Assembly: GCF_002915575.1 (NCBI RefSeq)
Contig: NZ_PQGD01000006.1
Location: forward strand, 124,001 to 188,000
Direction of reading: 5' to 3'
DNA: 64,000 nucleotides
Source: Superficieibacter electus
GTDB lineage: Bacteria; Pseudomonadota; Gammaproteobacteria; Enterobacterales; Enterobacteriaceae
A program made the translations under genes and the position numbers. Each line of letters begins with the position of its first letter. Within the stretch, counting starts at the first letter, position 1. Shown piece by piece: positions 1 to 12,855 of the stretch. Under the pieces are notes generated by a model. The model was given only the letters and a program-made list of their open reading frames with translations, searched no databases and was not told where the DNA came from.

Positions 1-929
<929 letters not shown>

Positions 930-2273
930 TTAGCGGTAGCGTTTTGTGGGGCTATTTTGATCCTGTTCAGCAAGCCAGGCGAGCTTTTCGCCAATCTTCC
1001 CTTCCAGCCCGCGATTTGTTGGCTGATAATAACGCGTTTGCGCCATTTCCTGCGGGAAATACTGCTCTCCGGCGGCATAGGCACCTGGTTCATCATGGGC
1101 ATAGCGATACGCCTGACCGTAGCCCATTTCTTTCATCAGTTTGGTGGGGGCATTACGCAAATGTACCGGCACATCGTAATCCGGACGCTCACGGGCATCC
1201 GCCATCGCCGCTTTAAAAGCGGTATACACCGCATTGCTTTTCGGCGCGCAGGCGAGATAGACAATAGCCTGCGCAATCGCGCGCTCGCCTTCCGCTGGCC
1301 CTACGCGAGTAAAACAGTCCCAGGCGGAAATGGCCACCTGCATAGCGCGGGGATCGGCATTGCCAACATCTTCTGAAGCAATCGCCAGGCAGCGACGAGC
1401 AACATACAGCGGATCGCCTCCGGCGGTAATGATTCGCGCATACCAGTACAGTGCCGCATCCGGTGCGCTACCGCGTACCGATTTATGCAGCGCCGAAATA
1501 AGATCGTAGAAGCGGTCGCCTTTGTTATCAAAGCGCGCGCTTCGCTCACCGGCAATTTCCGTGAGTAGCGCAGGCAGAAGCACCCGTTTGCCTGTCTCAT
1601 CGACCTCGGCCATGTCGGCCATCATTTCGAGGGTGTTTAATGCCCGACGCGCATCGCCGTTAACCAGTTCAGCGATTGCCCGCCGGGTTTCATCAGGCAG
1701 CACGATATCTTTGCCGCCATATCCACGCGCATTGTCATTCATTGCCTGATCGAGCACCTGCTCAATATCTTCGCTGGTCAACGATTTCAGCAAATAGACA
1801 CGCGCTCGTGAAAGGAGTGCGGAATTAAGTTCAAAAGAGGGGTTTTCGGTGGTGGCTCCGATAAAGAAAATGGTTCCATCTTCAATATGCGGTAAGAATG
1901 CATCCTGCTGGCTTTTATTAAAGCGATGGACTTCGTCCACAAACAGGATAGTCCGCCGCCCGGCATTACGGTTTTGCCGTGCGCGCTCAATCGCTTCGCG
2001 GATCTCTTTGATTCCTGACGTAACAGCGGAGATCCGCTCAACATCAGCGCTGGCATAGCGTGCTATCACCTCAGCCAGGGTAGTTTTCCCGGTGCCAGGC
2101 GGCCCCCAGAGGATCATTGAGTGCAGATGACCCGCTTCAATAGCTCGTGGCAGCGGTTTACCCGCAGCCAGTAAATGCTGCTGGCCGATGTACTGCGCTA
2201 AATTTTCTGGCCGCATACGCGCGGCCAGAGGTTGAAACTCATTATCAGAAAAGTCGAGCGATAGATTGCTCAC
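930..2273 (-). CDS. rarA: Replication-associated recombination protein A (AAA+ ATPase)
   Basis: RarA (MgsA) is a clamp-loader-like AAA+ ATPase acting at stalled replication forks and on ssDNA/SSB, related to eukaryotic WRNIP1. The 447-residue length equals that of E. coli RarA. Visible are Walker [10 protein letters not shown] (residues 57-65), Walker [10 protein letters not shown] (about 110), sensor 1 GATTENPSF and the C-terminal tetramerisation region ending SPTKRYR. The start is 8 bp after the lolA stop, so lolA-rarA is probably one transcript, possibly continuing into serS. Nothing is missing or unusual. Confidence 0.96.
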   Translation of the reverse strand: MSNLSLDFSDNEFQPLAARMRPENLAQYIGQQHLLAAGKPLPRAIEAGHLHSMILWGPPGTGKTTLAEVIARYASADVERISAVTSGIKEIREAIERARQNRNAGRRTILFVDEVHRFNKSQQDAFLPHIEDGTIFFIGATTENPSFELNSALLSRARVYLLKSLTSEDIEQVLDQAMNDNARGYGGKDIVLPDETRRAIAELVNGDARRALNTLEMMADMAEVDETGKRVLLPALLTEIAGERSARFDNKGDRFYDLISALHKSVRGSAPDAALYWYARIITAGGDPLYVARRCLAIASEDVGNADPRAMQVAISAWDCFTRVGPAEGERAIAQAIVYLACAPKSNAVYTAFKAAMADARERPDYDVPVHLRNAPTKLMKEMGYGQAYRYAHDEPGAYAAGEQYFPQEMAQTRYYQPTNRGLEGKIGEKLAWLAEQDQNSPTKRYR

Positions 2274-2281
2274 GCACGCCT

Positions 2282-2896
2282 CTACTTGCTACGTTGATCG
2301 TCAACGGTGACGCCCTGTGGCGGAGTGAAGGTAAACTTAGCCGGGTCCACCGCCCCATTTTGCTGAGACTTGAGCTGATAACTGCTGCGCTGATCGTCCT
2401 GCTCTACCGCGCTGAATTGATGGATAGTCCCATCACGCCCTACATTGATAGTGAACTGTTTCAGGTTGCCGCTACTGCCTTTTGGCGTCAACACAAAGTC
2501 ATCACCACTTTGTTTAATATTATACTGCTGCCAGTCGCTGGCCTGATTGCGGGCAATCAGCATAAACGGCGTGTTACCGGTGGCATCTTTCAGCAGATTA
2601 ACACTTACCTGCTCAACAAACGGGTTATAAAACCACAGGTTTTTGCCATCAGAAACCAGCGTGCTTTCATCAGGCTGCGTCATATGCCAGTTAAAGAGAT
2701 TAGGACGTTTAACCCATAAATCGCCCTGACCTTCCTGCACTGCCGCACCGCTACCGTCAGTGACTTTTTGCGTAAAGCTGGCGTGGAAGCTGCTGACTTT
2801 ATCCAGGCGGGTTTTCAGATCGCCGGCCGCATCGGCCCAGACGTTGCTGACCACAAAGCCTGACAGTAATGCACAGGTGATAGCGATTTTTTTCAT
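2282..2896 (-). CDS. lolA: Outer-membrane lipoprotein carrier protein
   Basis: Periplasmic chaperone that takes mature lipoproteins from the LolCDE exporter and hands them to LolB at the outer membrane. The 204-residue precursor opens with a Sec signal peptide (Lys-Lys start, hydrophobic core, cleavage near VWA/DAAG about residue 22). The mature part has the lipoprotein-cavity features of the family, including the KRPNLFNW segment with the conserved Arg. It lies between ftsK and rarA on one strand, as in E. coli. An essential core gene with no anomalies. Confidence 0.96.
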   Translation of the reverse strand: MKKIAITCALLSGFVVSNVWADAAGDLKTRLDKVSSFHASFTQKVTDGSGAAVQEGQGDLWVKRPNLFNWHMTQPDESTLVSDGKNLWFYNPFVEQVSVNLLKDATGNTPFMLIARNQASDWQQYNIKQSGDDFVLTPKGSSGNLKQFTINVGRDGTIHQFSAVEQDDQRSSYQLKSQQNGAVDPAKFTFTPPQGVTVDDQRSK

Positions 2897-3017
2897 TGTT
2901 ATTCCTCAAATACGTCTTCCCACTACGGGAGTCCTCTTTGTCACCTACTTTAGACAGCATTGGTAAGTGGTGACAGAAGAAAATACTGAATTTTTACTTG
3001 CTTACCTAACTTTGCAA

Positions 3018-6000
3018 TCAATCAAACGGCGGCGGAGCCAGGACTTCACGGTTACCGTTATGGCCCTGTTCACTCACGATCCCCTGCGCTTCCATTTGTT
3101 CAATGATCCGTGCCGCACGGTTATAACCAATTCGGAACTGACGCTGAACACCAGAAATAGACGCTTTACGCTTTTCGGTGACAAAGTTAACGGCCTGGTC
3201 AAATAGCGGGTCCAGCTCTTCACCACTGTCCATTCCGCCGCCACCGCCTTCGCTTTCGATGTCGGAGGTAATGCCTTCGACATATTGCGGACGTCCACGT
3301 GCTTTCCAGTCCTGCACCACGGCGTGGACTTCTTCATCGCGCACGAAAGCACCATGAACACGCACCGGAATGGTCGAGTTCGGCCCGGAATAAAGCATAT
3401 CGCCCATCCCCAGCAGGGATTCCGCGCCGCCTTGATCAAGGATGGTGCGAGAGTCGATTTTACTCGATACGGTGAACGCAATACGCGTCGGTATGTTGGC
3501 TTTGATAAGGCCGGTAATGACGTCTACAGAAGGCCTTTGTGTCGCCAGCACCAGATGAATGCCTGCGGCGCGTGCTTTCTGCGCCAGACGCGCAATCAGC
3601 TCTTCCACTTTCTTACCAACAGTCATCATCAAATCGGCAAACTCATCCACCAGCACAACAATGTATGGCTCTTTTTTCAGTACCGGATGCGTGGCATCCA
3701 TGCTGTCACCAGGCTTCCAGTACGGGTCAGGAATTGGCCTTCCCATTCGTGCTGCTTCAGCAATCTTCTCGTTGTAGCCGGCAAGGTTACGTACGCCCAG
3801 TGCTGACATTAGTTTGTAACGTCGTTCCATCTCGTTAACACTCCAGCGCAGCGCATTGGCCGCGTCTTTCATGTCAGTGACAACTTCCGTCAACAGATGC
3901 GGAATACCTTCATAGACCGACAGTTCGAGCATTTTTGGGTCGATCATGATGAATTTCACATCTTCCGGCTGCGCCTTATACAGCATGCTGAGGATCATGG
4001 CATTGACCCCAACAGATTTACCGGAGCCGGTAGTGCCCGCAACCAGCAGATGGGGCATTTTCGCCAGATCGGCTGTCACGGGTTCACCGGCAATATCTTT
4101 ACCTAACACGACGGTCAGCGGTGATGGATTGTCACGGAACTTAGCACAATCCAGCACTTCGCGCAGATAAACGGTTTGACGCTTTTTATTCGGCAATTCC
4201 AGGCCAACATAAGGTTTACCGGGAATGACTTCCACAACGCGTACAGCAGCGCTGGAGAGCGACCGCGCCAGATCGCGAGACAGGTTGGAAATCCGCGCCG
4301 CCTTCACGCCCGGGGCCAGATTTAGCTCAAAGCGGGTAATGACCGGGCCCGGAGAGTAGTTCACCACATCAGCCTTAATGCGGAAATCAGCCAGACGTGC
4401 TTCAACCAGACGCGCCATCTGCTCCAGCGCAAAGGTGTCAACCGGTTCAACTTCCGTCGGCGGTGGTGTCAGCAGATCCAGCGATGGCAATAACGTGGTC
4501 GGCTTTTGTAGCGGACGGTTGTCACCATTGCGCATCAGCAGCGGGTGGATCAGGCTTTCGCGGGGCTGCGGCGCGGCTGGTTGATGTGCCGGCTGCGGCT
4601 GCTGATACGGCTGCGGCGCGGCAGGCTGGTGTGCCGGCTGCGGCTGCTGATACGGCTGCGGTGCGACAGGCTGATGTGTTGGCTGCGGCTGCTGATACGG
4701 CTGCGGCGCGGCAGGCTGGTGTGCTGGCTGCGGCTGCTGATACGGCTGCGGCGCGGCAGGCTGGTATGTTGGCTGCGGCTGCTGATACGGCTGCGGCGCG
4801 GCAGGCTGGTGTGCTGGCTGCGGCTGCTGATACGGCTGTGGCGCGGCAGGCTGGTGTGCTGGCTGCGGCTCATCCATAGGACCTGGCGTGAACAGCGGCT
4901 CACTGGGGCTGTTCTCAACCAGCGTTTTCATGGGTGAAAACTCAAAATCACTCAGCGAGAAGGGATTCGCACCTTGCGGCTGCTCGCTGGCATAGCGCTG
5001 CTGCTGCGAGGCTGCAAATTGACGAGCCAGCTCCTCTTCTACAGCATTATCGTCTTCATCCGGCTCTGCAGACACACCGTATCGCTGCTGCTGGGAATCA
5101 GCAAACTGTCGCGCCAGCTCTTCTTGCTGAAACTCATCCGACTCTTCGTCGATTTGCTGCTCCGCCTGGCGGGCTCGCTCTTCAGCCATGCGCTGTGAAG
5201 GCAATTTAATGCCATAAGAGGCCAGTTCACGCCGCGTTGGGACGCGAACACGATTAGGGCGTGGCAACTGCGGGCCAATCCCTTCTTTCACTTGGGTACG
5301 AACGCCTCCGGCTGCCAGATTAAAGACTGGCGTACTCGCAGCCGTTGCCGCCGTCGCCTGATGAACGCTGGCAGCCACAGGCGCGACAACCGGCGCAGGC
5401 TCAGGTTCTACCGCAGGAGGTGGAGTAACAGGTTGCTGTACCGGCTCAGGCACAGGCTGATACCAGGCGGCAAGTTGCTCACGCTCGCGTGCGCGCTTCT
5501 CTTCCACCTCTTCAAAGTAATACAGCGGAGGACGACTCGCTTTGACCTCTTCCTGTGGAGCAGAAGGGATTTCCTGTGTTACCGGCGGTTGTTCCGTATT
5601 CGGCTCATAGGGAGAGCGGGCAACCGGCGGCTCGGCATGCGACTGATATTGCGGCTCGGCAGCGGGCTGCTCGGCATAGGGTTGGTACTGTGGTTCAGCA
5701 ACTGGCTGCTCGGCATAGGGCTGGTACTGTGGTTCAGCAACTGGCTGCTCAGCATAGGGCTGGTAATGTGGTTCCGTCACCGGCTGTGCAGCGTGAGGCG
5801 CATACTGAGCCGGCACCACTGGCGGCTCGGCGTACTGCGGGGCGGCTGGCGGCGCATAGCCATAATAGGGTTGTTCATGCTGTGCTGACGGAGAGCCCGG
5901 TGCGTCAGATCGCCATTCTTCCGCGGGTGTCGCGGACTGAGGTGCCGTCCAGCTTTCTACAGGCACGTGAGGCGGTTGCGCAGGCTGCCACGCGGTGTCA

Positions 6001-7079
6001 GGCTGGGAAATAACTGGCTCAGCTCCCTGAATCTGTGGCTGAGGAATCACAGGATTGACGGGAGCAGCCCATGCCTGTGTGGCCATGGTAGCGGCCGCCG
6101 CAGCGGCTACAGGTTCAGTGACGGAATGCCCATTTAAGAGTGGATCGTATTCATCATATTCTTCCGGCTGAGTCGCCCGATGACCAGAAAACAGAACGTC
6201 ATCGGGATCGGCAGGGACGCCACGGGCGCTATAAGTGACCTCTTCCGGGTCGTCCATTCGTTTGCCTGAAAAAAGCGCGGCATCCGTTTTCCTGCCGAGC
6301 GGATTAGCAAATTTTTCCGCTACGCGCTTACGTCGGGCCAGCGCACCGCGCAGGATACGTGCACGGCGAGACTCACGCGGCGCGTCCTGCAATTCTTCTT
6401 CACCCTCTTCGTCGTCGTAGTCTTCATATTCTTCTTCCTCTTCAATCCAGGTGTCGTCACGGCGGGTACGATTACTGGCAAAGGTAAGAATATTGAGGAT
6501 CACACTGCCAATCTTTTCAGCAATACTCACCCACGACCAGCCGGTAAAGAGAGTCAGACCCGCAGCCCAGATACACAAGAGTGCGATAGTGCCACCGCTA
6601 CTGTGCAGCAGAGGCTGTAATGTGGTGCTTAACAGGCTGCCAATCACTCCACCCGAGGCAAAATACCAGATGTCATCAGCGTTTATCGCGGCCAGCCCAC
6701 AGGAAGTCAGGATGAGCGCCAGAACGCCAATAAGGCGCAGCGAAACGGCGAAATAATCAATGTAATCTTCGTTAGCCCGATGACGCCAGGCAAACCAACA
6801 CCCTCCGACAATAATCACGGGAATGGTGTAAGCCATGACACCGAAGATGAAAAACAGCGTATCGGCAAGCCAGGCCCCTGGCACACCGCCTAAATTATGG
6901 ATAGGCTCATGCCAGGCCGTTTGCGACCAGCTCGGATCGGAAGGATTGAAGCTCAGCAGTGCCGCCATCAACCAGATGGCAAAAAGTGAGCAAAGAATAA
7001 GCATGGCCTCCAGAAGTCGGCGGCTGCTGCTTAAGCGGGTAATTTTGACGTCTTTGTCTTCTGTATATTCCTGGCTCAA
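3018..7079 (-). CDS. ftsK: DNA translocase FtsK, 1353 residues
   Basis: Septal DNA pump that clears and decatenates chromosome termini and activates XerCD at dif; its N-terminus is an essential divisome component. In order: four membrane helices within about residues 25-200, an acidic patch (about 215-232), a very long Pro/Gln-rich linker (about 300-850), the motor with Walker A GTTGSGKS (about 1015) and Walker [11 protein letters not shown], and the C-terminal gamma winged helix that reads KOPS sites. The linker carries two blocks of tandem repeats, listed separately, which make it slightly longer than the roughly 1330 residues of E. coli FtsK. Upstream lies a LexA-type operator, consistent with the known SOS control of ftsK (dinH). 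It is downstream of and co-directional with lrp. Confidence 0.97.
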   Translation of the reverse strand: MSQEYTEDKDVKITRLSSSRRLLEAMLILCSLFAIWLMAALLSFNPSDPSWSQTAWHEPIHNLGGVPGAWLADTLFFIFGVMAYTIPVIIVGGCWFAWRHRANEDYIDYFAVSLRLIGVLALILTSCGLAAINADDIWYFASGGVIGSLLSTTLQPLLHSSGGTIALLCIWAAGLTLFTGWSWVSIAEKIGSVILNILTFASNRTRRDDTWIEEEEEYEDYDDEEGEEELQDAPRESRRARILRGALARRKRVAEKFANPLGRKTDAALFSGKRMDDPEEVTYSARGVPADPDDVLFSGHRATQPEEYDEYDPLLNGHSVTEPVAAAAAATMATQAWAAPVNPVIPQPQIQGAEPVISQPDTAWQPAQPPHVPVESWTAPQSATPAEEWRSDAPGSPSAQHEQPYYGYAPPAAPQYAEPPVVPAQYAPHAAQPVTEPHYQPYAEQPVAEPQYQPYAEQPVAEPQYQPYAEQPAAEPQYQSHAEPPVARSPYEPNTEQPPVTQEIPSAPQEEVKASRPPLYYFEEVEEKRAREREQLAAWYQPVPEPVQQPVTPPPAVEPEPAPVVAPVAASVHQATAATAASTPVFNLAAGGVRTQVKEGIGPQLPRPNRVRVPTRRELASYGIKLPSQRMAEERARQAEQQIDEESDEFQQEELARQFADSQQQRYGVSAEPDEDDNAVEEELARQFAASQQQRYASEQPQGANPFSLSDFEFSPMKTLVENSPSEPLFTPGPMDEPQPAHQPAAPQPYQQPQPAHQPAAPQPYQQPQPTYQPAAPQPYQQPQPAHQPAAPQPYQQPQPTHQPVAPQPYQQPQPAHQPAAPQPYQQPQPAHQPAAPQPRESLIHPLLMRNGDNRPLQKPTTLLPSLDLLTPPPTEVEPVDTFALEQMARLVEARLADFRIKADVVNYSPGPVITRFELNLAPGVKAARISNLSRDLARSLSSAAVRVVEVIPGKPYVGLELPNKKRQTVYLREVLDCAKFRDNPSPLTVVLGKDIAGEPVTADLAKMPHLLVAGTTGSGKSVGVNAMILSMLYKAQPEDVKFIMIDPKMLELSVYEGIPHLLTEVVTDMKDAANALRWSVNEMERRYKLMSALGVRNLAGYNEKIAEAARMGRPIPDPYWKPGDSMDATHPVLKKEPYIVVLVDEFADLMMTVGKKVEELIARLAQKARAAGIHLVLATQRPSVDVITGLIKANIPTRIAFTVSSKIDSRTILDQGGAESLLGMGDMLYSGPNSTIPVRVHGAFVRDEEVHAVVQDWKARGRPQYVEGITSDIESEGGGGGMDSGEELDPLFDQAVNFVTEKRKASISGVQRQFRIGYNRAARIIEQMEAQGIVSEQGHNGNREVLAPPPFD
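4562..4869 (-). repeat. 45-bp coding tandem repeats in the FtsK linker (about 7 units)
   Basis: Six full and one partial copy of a 15-residue unit ([15 protein letters not shown], with PTYQ and PTHQPVA variants) fall at about residues 737-839 of FtsK. DNA copies are nearly identical and in frame, so copy number can change without a frameshift. The repeat creates long but meaningless open frames in the other five readings. Confidence 0.9.
5626..5800 (-). repeat. 39-bp coding tandem repeats in the FtsK linker (4-5 units)
   Basis: A 13-residue unit approximating [13 protein letters not shown] is repeated four to five times with decay at both edges. It differs in sequence from the downstream 45-bp block, so the linker has grown by two independent repeat expansions. 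Confidence 0.85.
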
Positions 7080-7112
7080 GAAAGGCTCTCCAGGTCCTTG
7101 ATGCTAAACGGA

Positions 7113-7142
7113 CAACCGTGCCGGGTTACCCCGGCACGGTTG
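7113..7142. terminator. 13-bp perfect hairpin between lrp and ftsK
   Basis: CAACCGTGCCGGG (7113-7125) and its exact complement (7130-7142) enclose a 4-nt loop. No T-run follows on the minus strand, so it may be an imperfect or Rho-assisted end of the lrp transcript, or an RNA-stabilising stem. It sits immediately beside the LexA-type site, in the leader of any transcript entering ftsK. Confidence 0.55.
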
Positions 7143-7158
7143 CTGTATGGATTAACAG
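7143..7158 (-). promoter_or_regulatory. LexA-type SOS box upstream of ftsK
   Basis: CTGTATGGATTAACAG fits the CTG-N10-CAG LexA consensus, with CTGT at one end and ACAG at the other. It lies 64 bp upstream of the ftsK start. E. coli ftsK has a LexA-controlled promoter (dinH), so position and function agree. Binding is inferred from the motif. Confidence 0.7.
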
Positions 7159-7198
7159 GAGTGTAATCAAATTACGCTGATTTTGCACCTGTTCCGTG

Positions 7199-7693
7199 TT
7201 AGCGAGTCTTAATAACCAGACGATTGCTCTGTTTCACCTCTTCCATCACCACATAGGTGCGGGTGTCATTGACACCTGGCAGGCGCAGCAGGGTTTCGCC
7301 CAATAATTTACGATACGCTGACATATCCGGTACACGGGTCTTCAACAAGTAGTCGAAATCACCGGAAACCAAATGACACTCTTGAATTTCTTCAAGTTTT
7401 TGAACTGCGGTGTTAAATTGCTCAAACACATCTGGCGCGCCACGATTCAGAGTAATCTCAACAAAAACCAGAAGTGATGCATCCAGATAATGCGGGTTTA
7501 AGAGCGCAGTATAGCCCTGAATAAAACCCTGTCTTTCCAGTCGGCGAACGCGCTCAAGGCACGGCGTCGGAGAAAGTCCCACTCGTTTAGAGAGCTCGAC
7601 GTTGGAAATACGCCCATCCTTTTGCAATTCGTTCAGAATATTGCGATCGATACGGTCGAGATCTTTGCCTGGGCGCTTCTTGCTATCTACCAT
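7199..7693 (-). CDS. lrp: Leucine-responsive regulatory protein
   Basis: Global regulator of amino-acid metabolism, transport and fimbriae; binds DNA as an octamer/hexadecamer and responds to leucine. The 164-residue product has an N-terminal helix-turn-helix (ISNVELSKRVGLSPTPCLERVRRL lies across residues about 30-55) and a C-terminal RAM/AsnC ligand domain. The start chosen is the MVDSKKRPGKDLDRIDRN methionine at 7693, the usual Lrp N-terminus; an in-frame upstream start would add 17 unrelated residues. It is divergent from trxB across a long leader and followed by ftsK, as in E. coli. Confidence 0.97.
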   Translation of the reverse strand: MVDSKKRPGKDLDRIDRNILNELQKDGRISNVELSKRVGLSPTPCLERVRRLERQGFIQGYTALLNPHYLDASLLVFVEITLNRGAPDVFEQFNTAVQKLEEIQECHLVSGDFDYLLKTRVPDMSAYRKLLGETLLRLPGVNDTRTYVVMEEVKQSNRLVIKTR

Positions 7694-9211
<1,518 letters not shown>

Positions 9212-9239
9212 TCTTTACAAGTCAGTAACAAAGGTAAAT

Positions 9240-9266
9240 AAGGCGACTATAAGTCGCCTTTATTTT
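9240..9266 (+). terminator. Rho-independent terminator after trxB
   Basis: AAGGCGACT (9240-9248) pairs with AGTCGCCTT (9252-9260) around a 3-nt loop, followed by a T-rich tail. It separates trxB from cydD. Confidence 0.85.
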
Positions 9267-9324
9267 TGCGCCGTTGTACCATTGCCGGGCCTGATATTCT
9301 AACAACTCATCTGCTAAGCGCGTA

Positions 9325-11091
9325 ATGAATAAAACCCGTCAACAAGAGCTGATCCGCTGGTTAAAACAGCAAAGTGTGATTTCCCGCCGCTGGCTGATGC
9401 TGTCCCGTTTGCTGGGGCTGATTAGCGGCCTTTTAATCGTTGCCCAGGCCTGGATACTGGCGCAGATCCTCCAGCATATGATTATGGACAATATACCGCG
9501 TGAGGCGCTGTTATTGCCCTTTATACAATTGATTCTGGTATTTATCGTGCGGGCCTGGGTGACATGGCTGCGCGAAAAGGTGGGTTTCCATGCCGGGCAG
9601 TATATTCGCTTCGCGATTCGCCGGCGGGTACTGGATCGCCTGCAACAGGCAGGACCAGCCTGGATTCAGGGGAAACCTACCGGAAGCTGGGCAACACTGA
9701 TCCTTGAGCAAATTGACGATATGCATGATTACTACGCCCGCTATCTGCCGCAAATGGCGCTGGCGACGTTTGTCCCGTTGTTGATTGTGATTGCTATTTT
9801 TCCGTCTAACTGGGCTGCCGCTCTGATCCTACTTGGCACCGCCCCTCTAATCCCTTTGTTCATGGCGCTGGTCGGCATGGGCGCGGCAGATGCTAACCGG
9901 CGTAATTTTCAGGCGCTGGCGCGATTGAGCGGGCATTTTCTCGACCGTCTGCGCGGGATGGAAACGCTGCGTATTTTCGGCCGTGGGGAGGCTGAAATCG
10001 ATAACATCCGTCAGGCATCACAGGATTTCCGCCAGAGGACAATGGAGGTGCTGCGTCTTGCGTTTCTCTCCTCCGGCGTGCTGGAATTTTTTGCCTCGCT
10101 TTCTATTGCGCTCGTGGCAGTCTATTTTGGCTTTTCCTATTTAGGCGAACTGAATTTTGGTCATTATGGCGCGGGTGTTACGCTGGCGGCCGGATTTCTG
10201 GCGCTGATTCTGGCACCCGAATTTTTTCAACCGCTACGCGATCTCGGTACCTATTACCATGCCAAAGCCCAGGCGGTAGGGGCAGCTGACAGCCTGAAAA
10301 CATTCCTTGAAACACCACTGGCCTCGCCAGAGCGCGGAGAAAAGCAGCTACCAGCTCAGCAGGCTGTGTCTGTTACGGCCCGCGATCTGCTTATCAAATC
10401 CCCCGACGGCAAAGTGCTTGCTGGTCCACTTAATTTTGACCTTACTGCCGGGCAACGTGTGGTCCTCATCGGCCTGAGCGGGTCGGGTAAGACGTCACTG
10501 CTAAATGTGCTTACCGGTTTTCTGCCGTATGAGGGATCGTTACAGGTCAACCATACGGAATTGCGTGAACTCGATCCTGATCTGTGGCGGCAGCAGTTAA
10601 GTTGGGTGGGGCAAAACCCACAGCTCCCGGCGGCTACGCTTCGGGAAAACGTACTGCTCGCTAAGCCAGACGCTACAGAGGCTGAGCTGCAATCGGCGTT
10701 GGATCGGGCCTGGGTCAGTGAATTTGCGACGCAACTGCCGCAAGGAATTGATACACCGCTGACCGATCAGGCGGGCGGACTGTCTGTTGGTCAGGCACAG
10801 CGCGTTGCTGTTGCCCGCGCACTGCTAACGCCATGCCAGTTACTGTTGCTGGATGAACCCTCTGCCAGTCTTGATGCCCACAGTGAACAACGTGTCATGC
10901 AGGCCCTCAATGAAGCCTCGCGGCAACAAACTACATTGCTGGTAACGCATCAACTTGAGGCGCTGGCGGACTGGGATGCCATCTGGGTGATGCAGGACGG
11001 GCAACTCGTTGAACAAGGTAATTTTACCACCCTTACGCAAAATAACGGCCTGTTTGCCAGCCTGCTTATACATCGACAGGAGGAGATTTAA
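9325..11091 (+). CDS. cydD: Heterodimeric ABC exporter subunit CydD
   Basis: With CydC forms the inner-membrane ABC exporter needed for cytochrome bd assembly and periplasmic thiol/haem homeostasis (glutathione, cysteine and haem have been proposed as substrates). The 588 residues show six membrane helices in the first 330, then a nucleotide-binding domain with Walker A GLSGSGKTS (about 385), signature LSVGQAQR and Walker B LLLLDEPSASLD. The stop codon directly abuts the cydC start, so the pair is translationally coupled. Same length as E. coli CydD. Confidence 0.97.
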   Translation: MNKTRQQELIRWLKQQSVISRRWLMLSRLLGLISGLLIVAQAWILAQILQHMIMDNIPREALLLPFIQLILVFIVRAWVTWLREKVGFHAGQYIRFAIRRRVLDRLQQAGPAWIQGKPTGSWATLILEQIDDMHDYYARYLPQMALATFVPLLIVIAIFPSNWAAALILLGTAPLIPLFMALVGMGAADANRRNFQALARLSGHFLDRLRGMETLRIFGRGEAEIDNIRQASQDFRQRTMEVLRLAFLSSGVLEFFASLSIALVAVYFGFSYLGELNFGHYGAGVTLAAGFLALILAPEFFQPLRDLGTYYHAKAQAVGAADSLKTFLETPLASPERGEKQLPAQQAVSVTARDLLIKSPDGKVLAGPLNFDLTAGQRVVLIGLSGSGKTSLLNVLTGFLPYEGSLQVNHTELRELDPDLWRQQLSWVGQNPQLPAATLRENVLLAKPDATEAELQSALDRAWVSEFATQLPQGIDTPLTDQAGGLSVGQAQRVAVARALLTPCQLLLLDEPSASLDAHSEQRVMQALNEASRQQTTLLVTHQLEALADWDAIWVMQDGQLVEQGNFTTLTQNNGLFASLLIHRQEEI

Positions 11092-12813
11092 ATGCGCGTG
11101 CTGCTGCCTTATCTTGCGCTTTATAAGCGTCATAAAGGGTTACTGACGCTGGGTGTGATCCTCGCTATTGTTACGCTGCTGGCAAGCATTGGGCTGCTGA
11201 CCCTGTCCGGATGGTTTTTATCTGCTTCAGCAGTAGTCGGGTTTGCCGGGGCTTATAGCTTTAACTATATGTTGCCAGCCGCCGGCGTGCGCGGTGCGGC
11301 GATTATCCGCACTGCTGGCCGTTATTTCGAGCGGCTGGTGAGTCATGATGCCACTTTCCGGGTGCTTCAGCATTTGCGCGTTTTTACGTTTAGTAAAGTT
11401 CTTCCTCTTTCTCCCGCCGGGCTGGCACGTTTTCGCCAGGGGGAATTACTGAATCGTCTGGTCGCCGATGTGGACACCTTAGACCATCTTTATCTGCGGG
11501 TTATATCTCCGCTGGTTGGCGCGTTAATGGTCATTGTGGTCGTCACCGCCGGGCTCAGCCTGCTGGATGTAACGCTGGCCCTGACGCTGGGCGGAGTCAT
11601 GCTGGTCACATTGTTACTGCTCCCGCCACTGTTTTATCGCGCCGGAAAACCGGTTGGTGAAAGCCTGACTCACCTGCGCGGTCAGTACCGTCAGCAGCTC
11701 ACCGCCTGGCTTCAGGGGCAAGCTGAACTTTCACTGTTTAATGCCAGCGAACGGTATCGTCAGCAGATGGAGAATACCGAATTACGCTGGCACGATGCCC
11801 AGCGCAGACAGTCTGATTTGACGGGGCTTTCGCAAGCATTGATGCTACTGATCGGCGGGTTTGCGGTCATCGCCATGCTATGGCTGGCAGGCGGTGGCGT
11901 GGGCGGTAACTCCCAGCCCGGCGCATTGATTGCTCTTTTTGTATTCTGTGCCCTCGCCGCTTTTGAAGCCCTCGCCCCGGTCACCGGGGCGTTTCAGCAT
12001 CTTGGTCAGGTCACGGCCTCGGCGCGGCGCATCACGCAAATTATTGAGCAACCGCCGGAAGTGGTTTTCCCGCAAAAATCGACTCAGCCTCCTGAGACAG
12101 TAAGTGTGCAACTGTGTGACGTGACCTTTCGTTATCCGCAGCAGGCGCATCCCGCACTTAATAACATCAGCCTGAACGTCACGGCCGGTGAACATATTGC
12201 CATCCTTGGCCGTACCGGTTGCGGCAAATCGACGCTACTGCAATTGCTCACCCGCGCCTGGGACCCTCAGCATGGAGAGCTATTAATCAACGGTTCTCCC
12301 ATTGCTGGCCTGGATGAACAAACGCTTCGCCGCACCATGTCTATGGTTCCCCAGCGTATTCATCTTTTTAGTGCAACTCTGCGTGATAATTTGCGGCTCG
12401 CTGCGCCGCAGGCCAGTGACGAACAATTAATGGACGCGCTCAGACGTACCGGTCTGCAAAAACTGCTGGAAGATGGCGATTTGAATAGCTGGCTGGGTGA
12501 AGGCGGACGCCAGCTTTCCGGCGGTGAACTGCGCCGTCTGGCCATCGCTCGTGCTCTTTTGCACGATGCACCGCTGCTGCTGCTTGATGAACCCACCGAG
12601 GGGCTGGATGCAACAACCGAAGGCAAAATCCTTGATTTACTGGCAGAAGTAGCCCAACAAAAAACGCTGCTCATGGTCACGCATCGCCTGCGTGGACTGG
12701 CACGCTTTAACCGTATAATAGTGATGGACAACGGACAAATAATTGAGCATGGTAGTCACGCAGAACTGCTGGCAAACAAGGGGCGTTATTACCAGTTTAA
12801 GCAGCGCCTGTAA
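11092..12813 (+). CDS. cydC: Heterodimeric ABC exporter subunit CydC
   Basis: Partner of CydD. The 573 residues contain a six-helix transmembrane domain followed by a nucleotide-binding domain with Walker A GRTGCGKST (about 374), signature LSGGELRR and Walker B LLLLDEPTEGLD. The ATG follows the cydD stop without a gap, behind an AGGAGAT ribosome site in the cydD tail. Followed after 42 bp by aat, as in E. coli, probably in one operon. Confidence 0.97.
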   Translation: MRVLLPYLALYKRHKGLLTLGVILAIVTLLASIGLLTLSGWFLSASAVVGFAGAYSFNYMLPAAGVRGAAIIRTAGRYFERLVSHDATFRVLQHLRVFTFSKVLPLSPAGLARFRQGELLNRLVADVDTLDHLYLRVISPLVGALMVIVVVTAGLSLLDVTLALTLGGVMLVTLLLLPPLFYRAGKPVGESLTHLRGQYRQQLTAWLQGQAELSLFNASERYRQQMENTELRWHDAQRRQSDLTGLSQALMLLIGGFAVIAMLWLAGGGVGGNSQPGALIALFVFCALAAFEALAPVTGAFQHLGQVTASARRITQIIEQPPEVVFPQKSTQPPETVSVQLCDVTFRYPQQAHPALNNISLNVTAGEHIAILGRTGCGKSTLLQLLTRAWDPQHGELLINGSPIAGLDEQTLRRTMSMVPQRIHLFSATLRDNLRLAAPQASDEQLMDALRRTGLQKLLEDGDLNSWLGEGGRQLSGGELRRLAIARALLHDAPLLLLDEPTEGLDATTEGKILDLLAEVAQQKTLLMVTHRLRGLARFNRIIVMDNGQIIEHGSHAELLANKGRYYQFKQRL

Positions 12814-12855
12814 GCTATTATTGAACAGTTTGTATTGTGGTGGAGTGGTAATAGC

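Noticed and set aside
2147-2719. 190-residue plus-strand open frame opposite rarA and lolA
   Set aside because: Overlaps two conserved genes on the other strand and has no plausible product.
4397-4937. Low-complexity open frames (Ala/Asp- and Leu/Arg-rich) in and around the ftsK repeats
   Set aside because: Alternative readings of the 45-bp coding repeat; FtsK accounts for the DNA.
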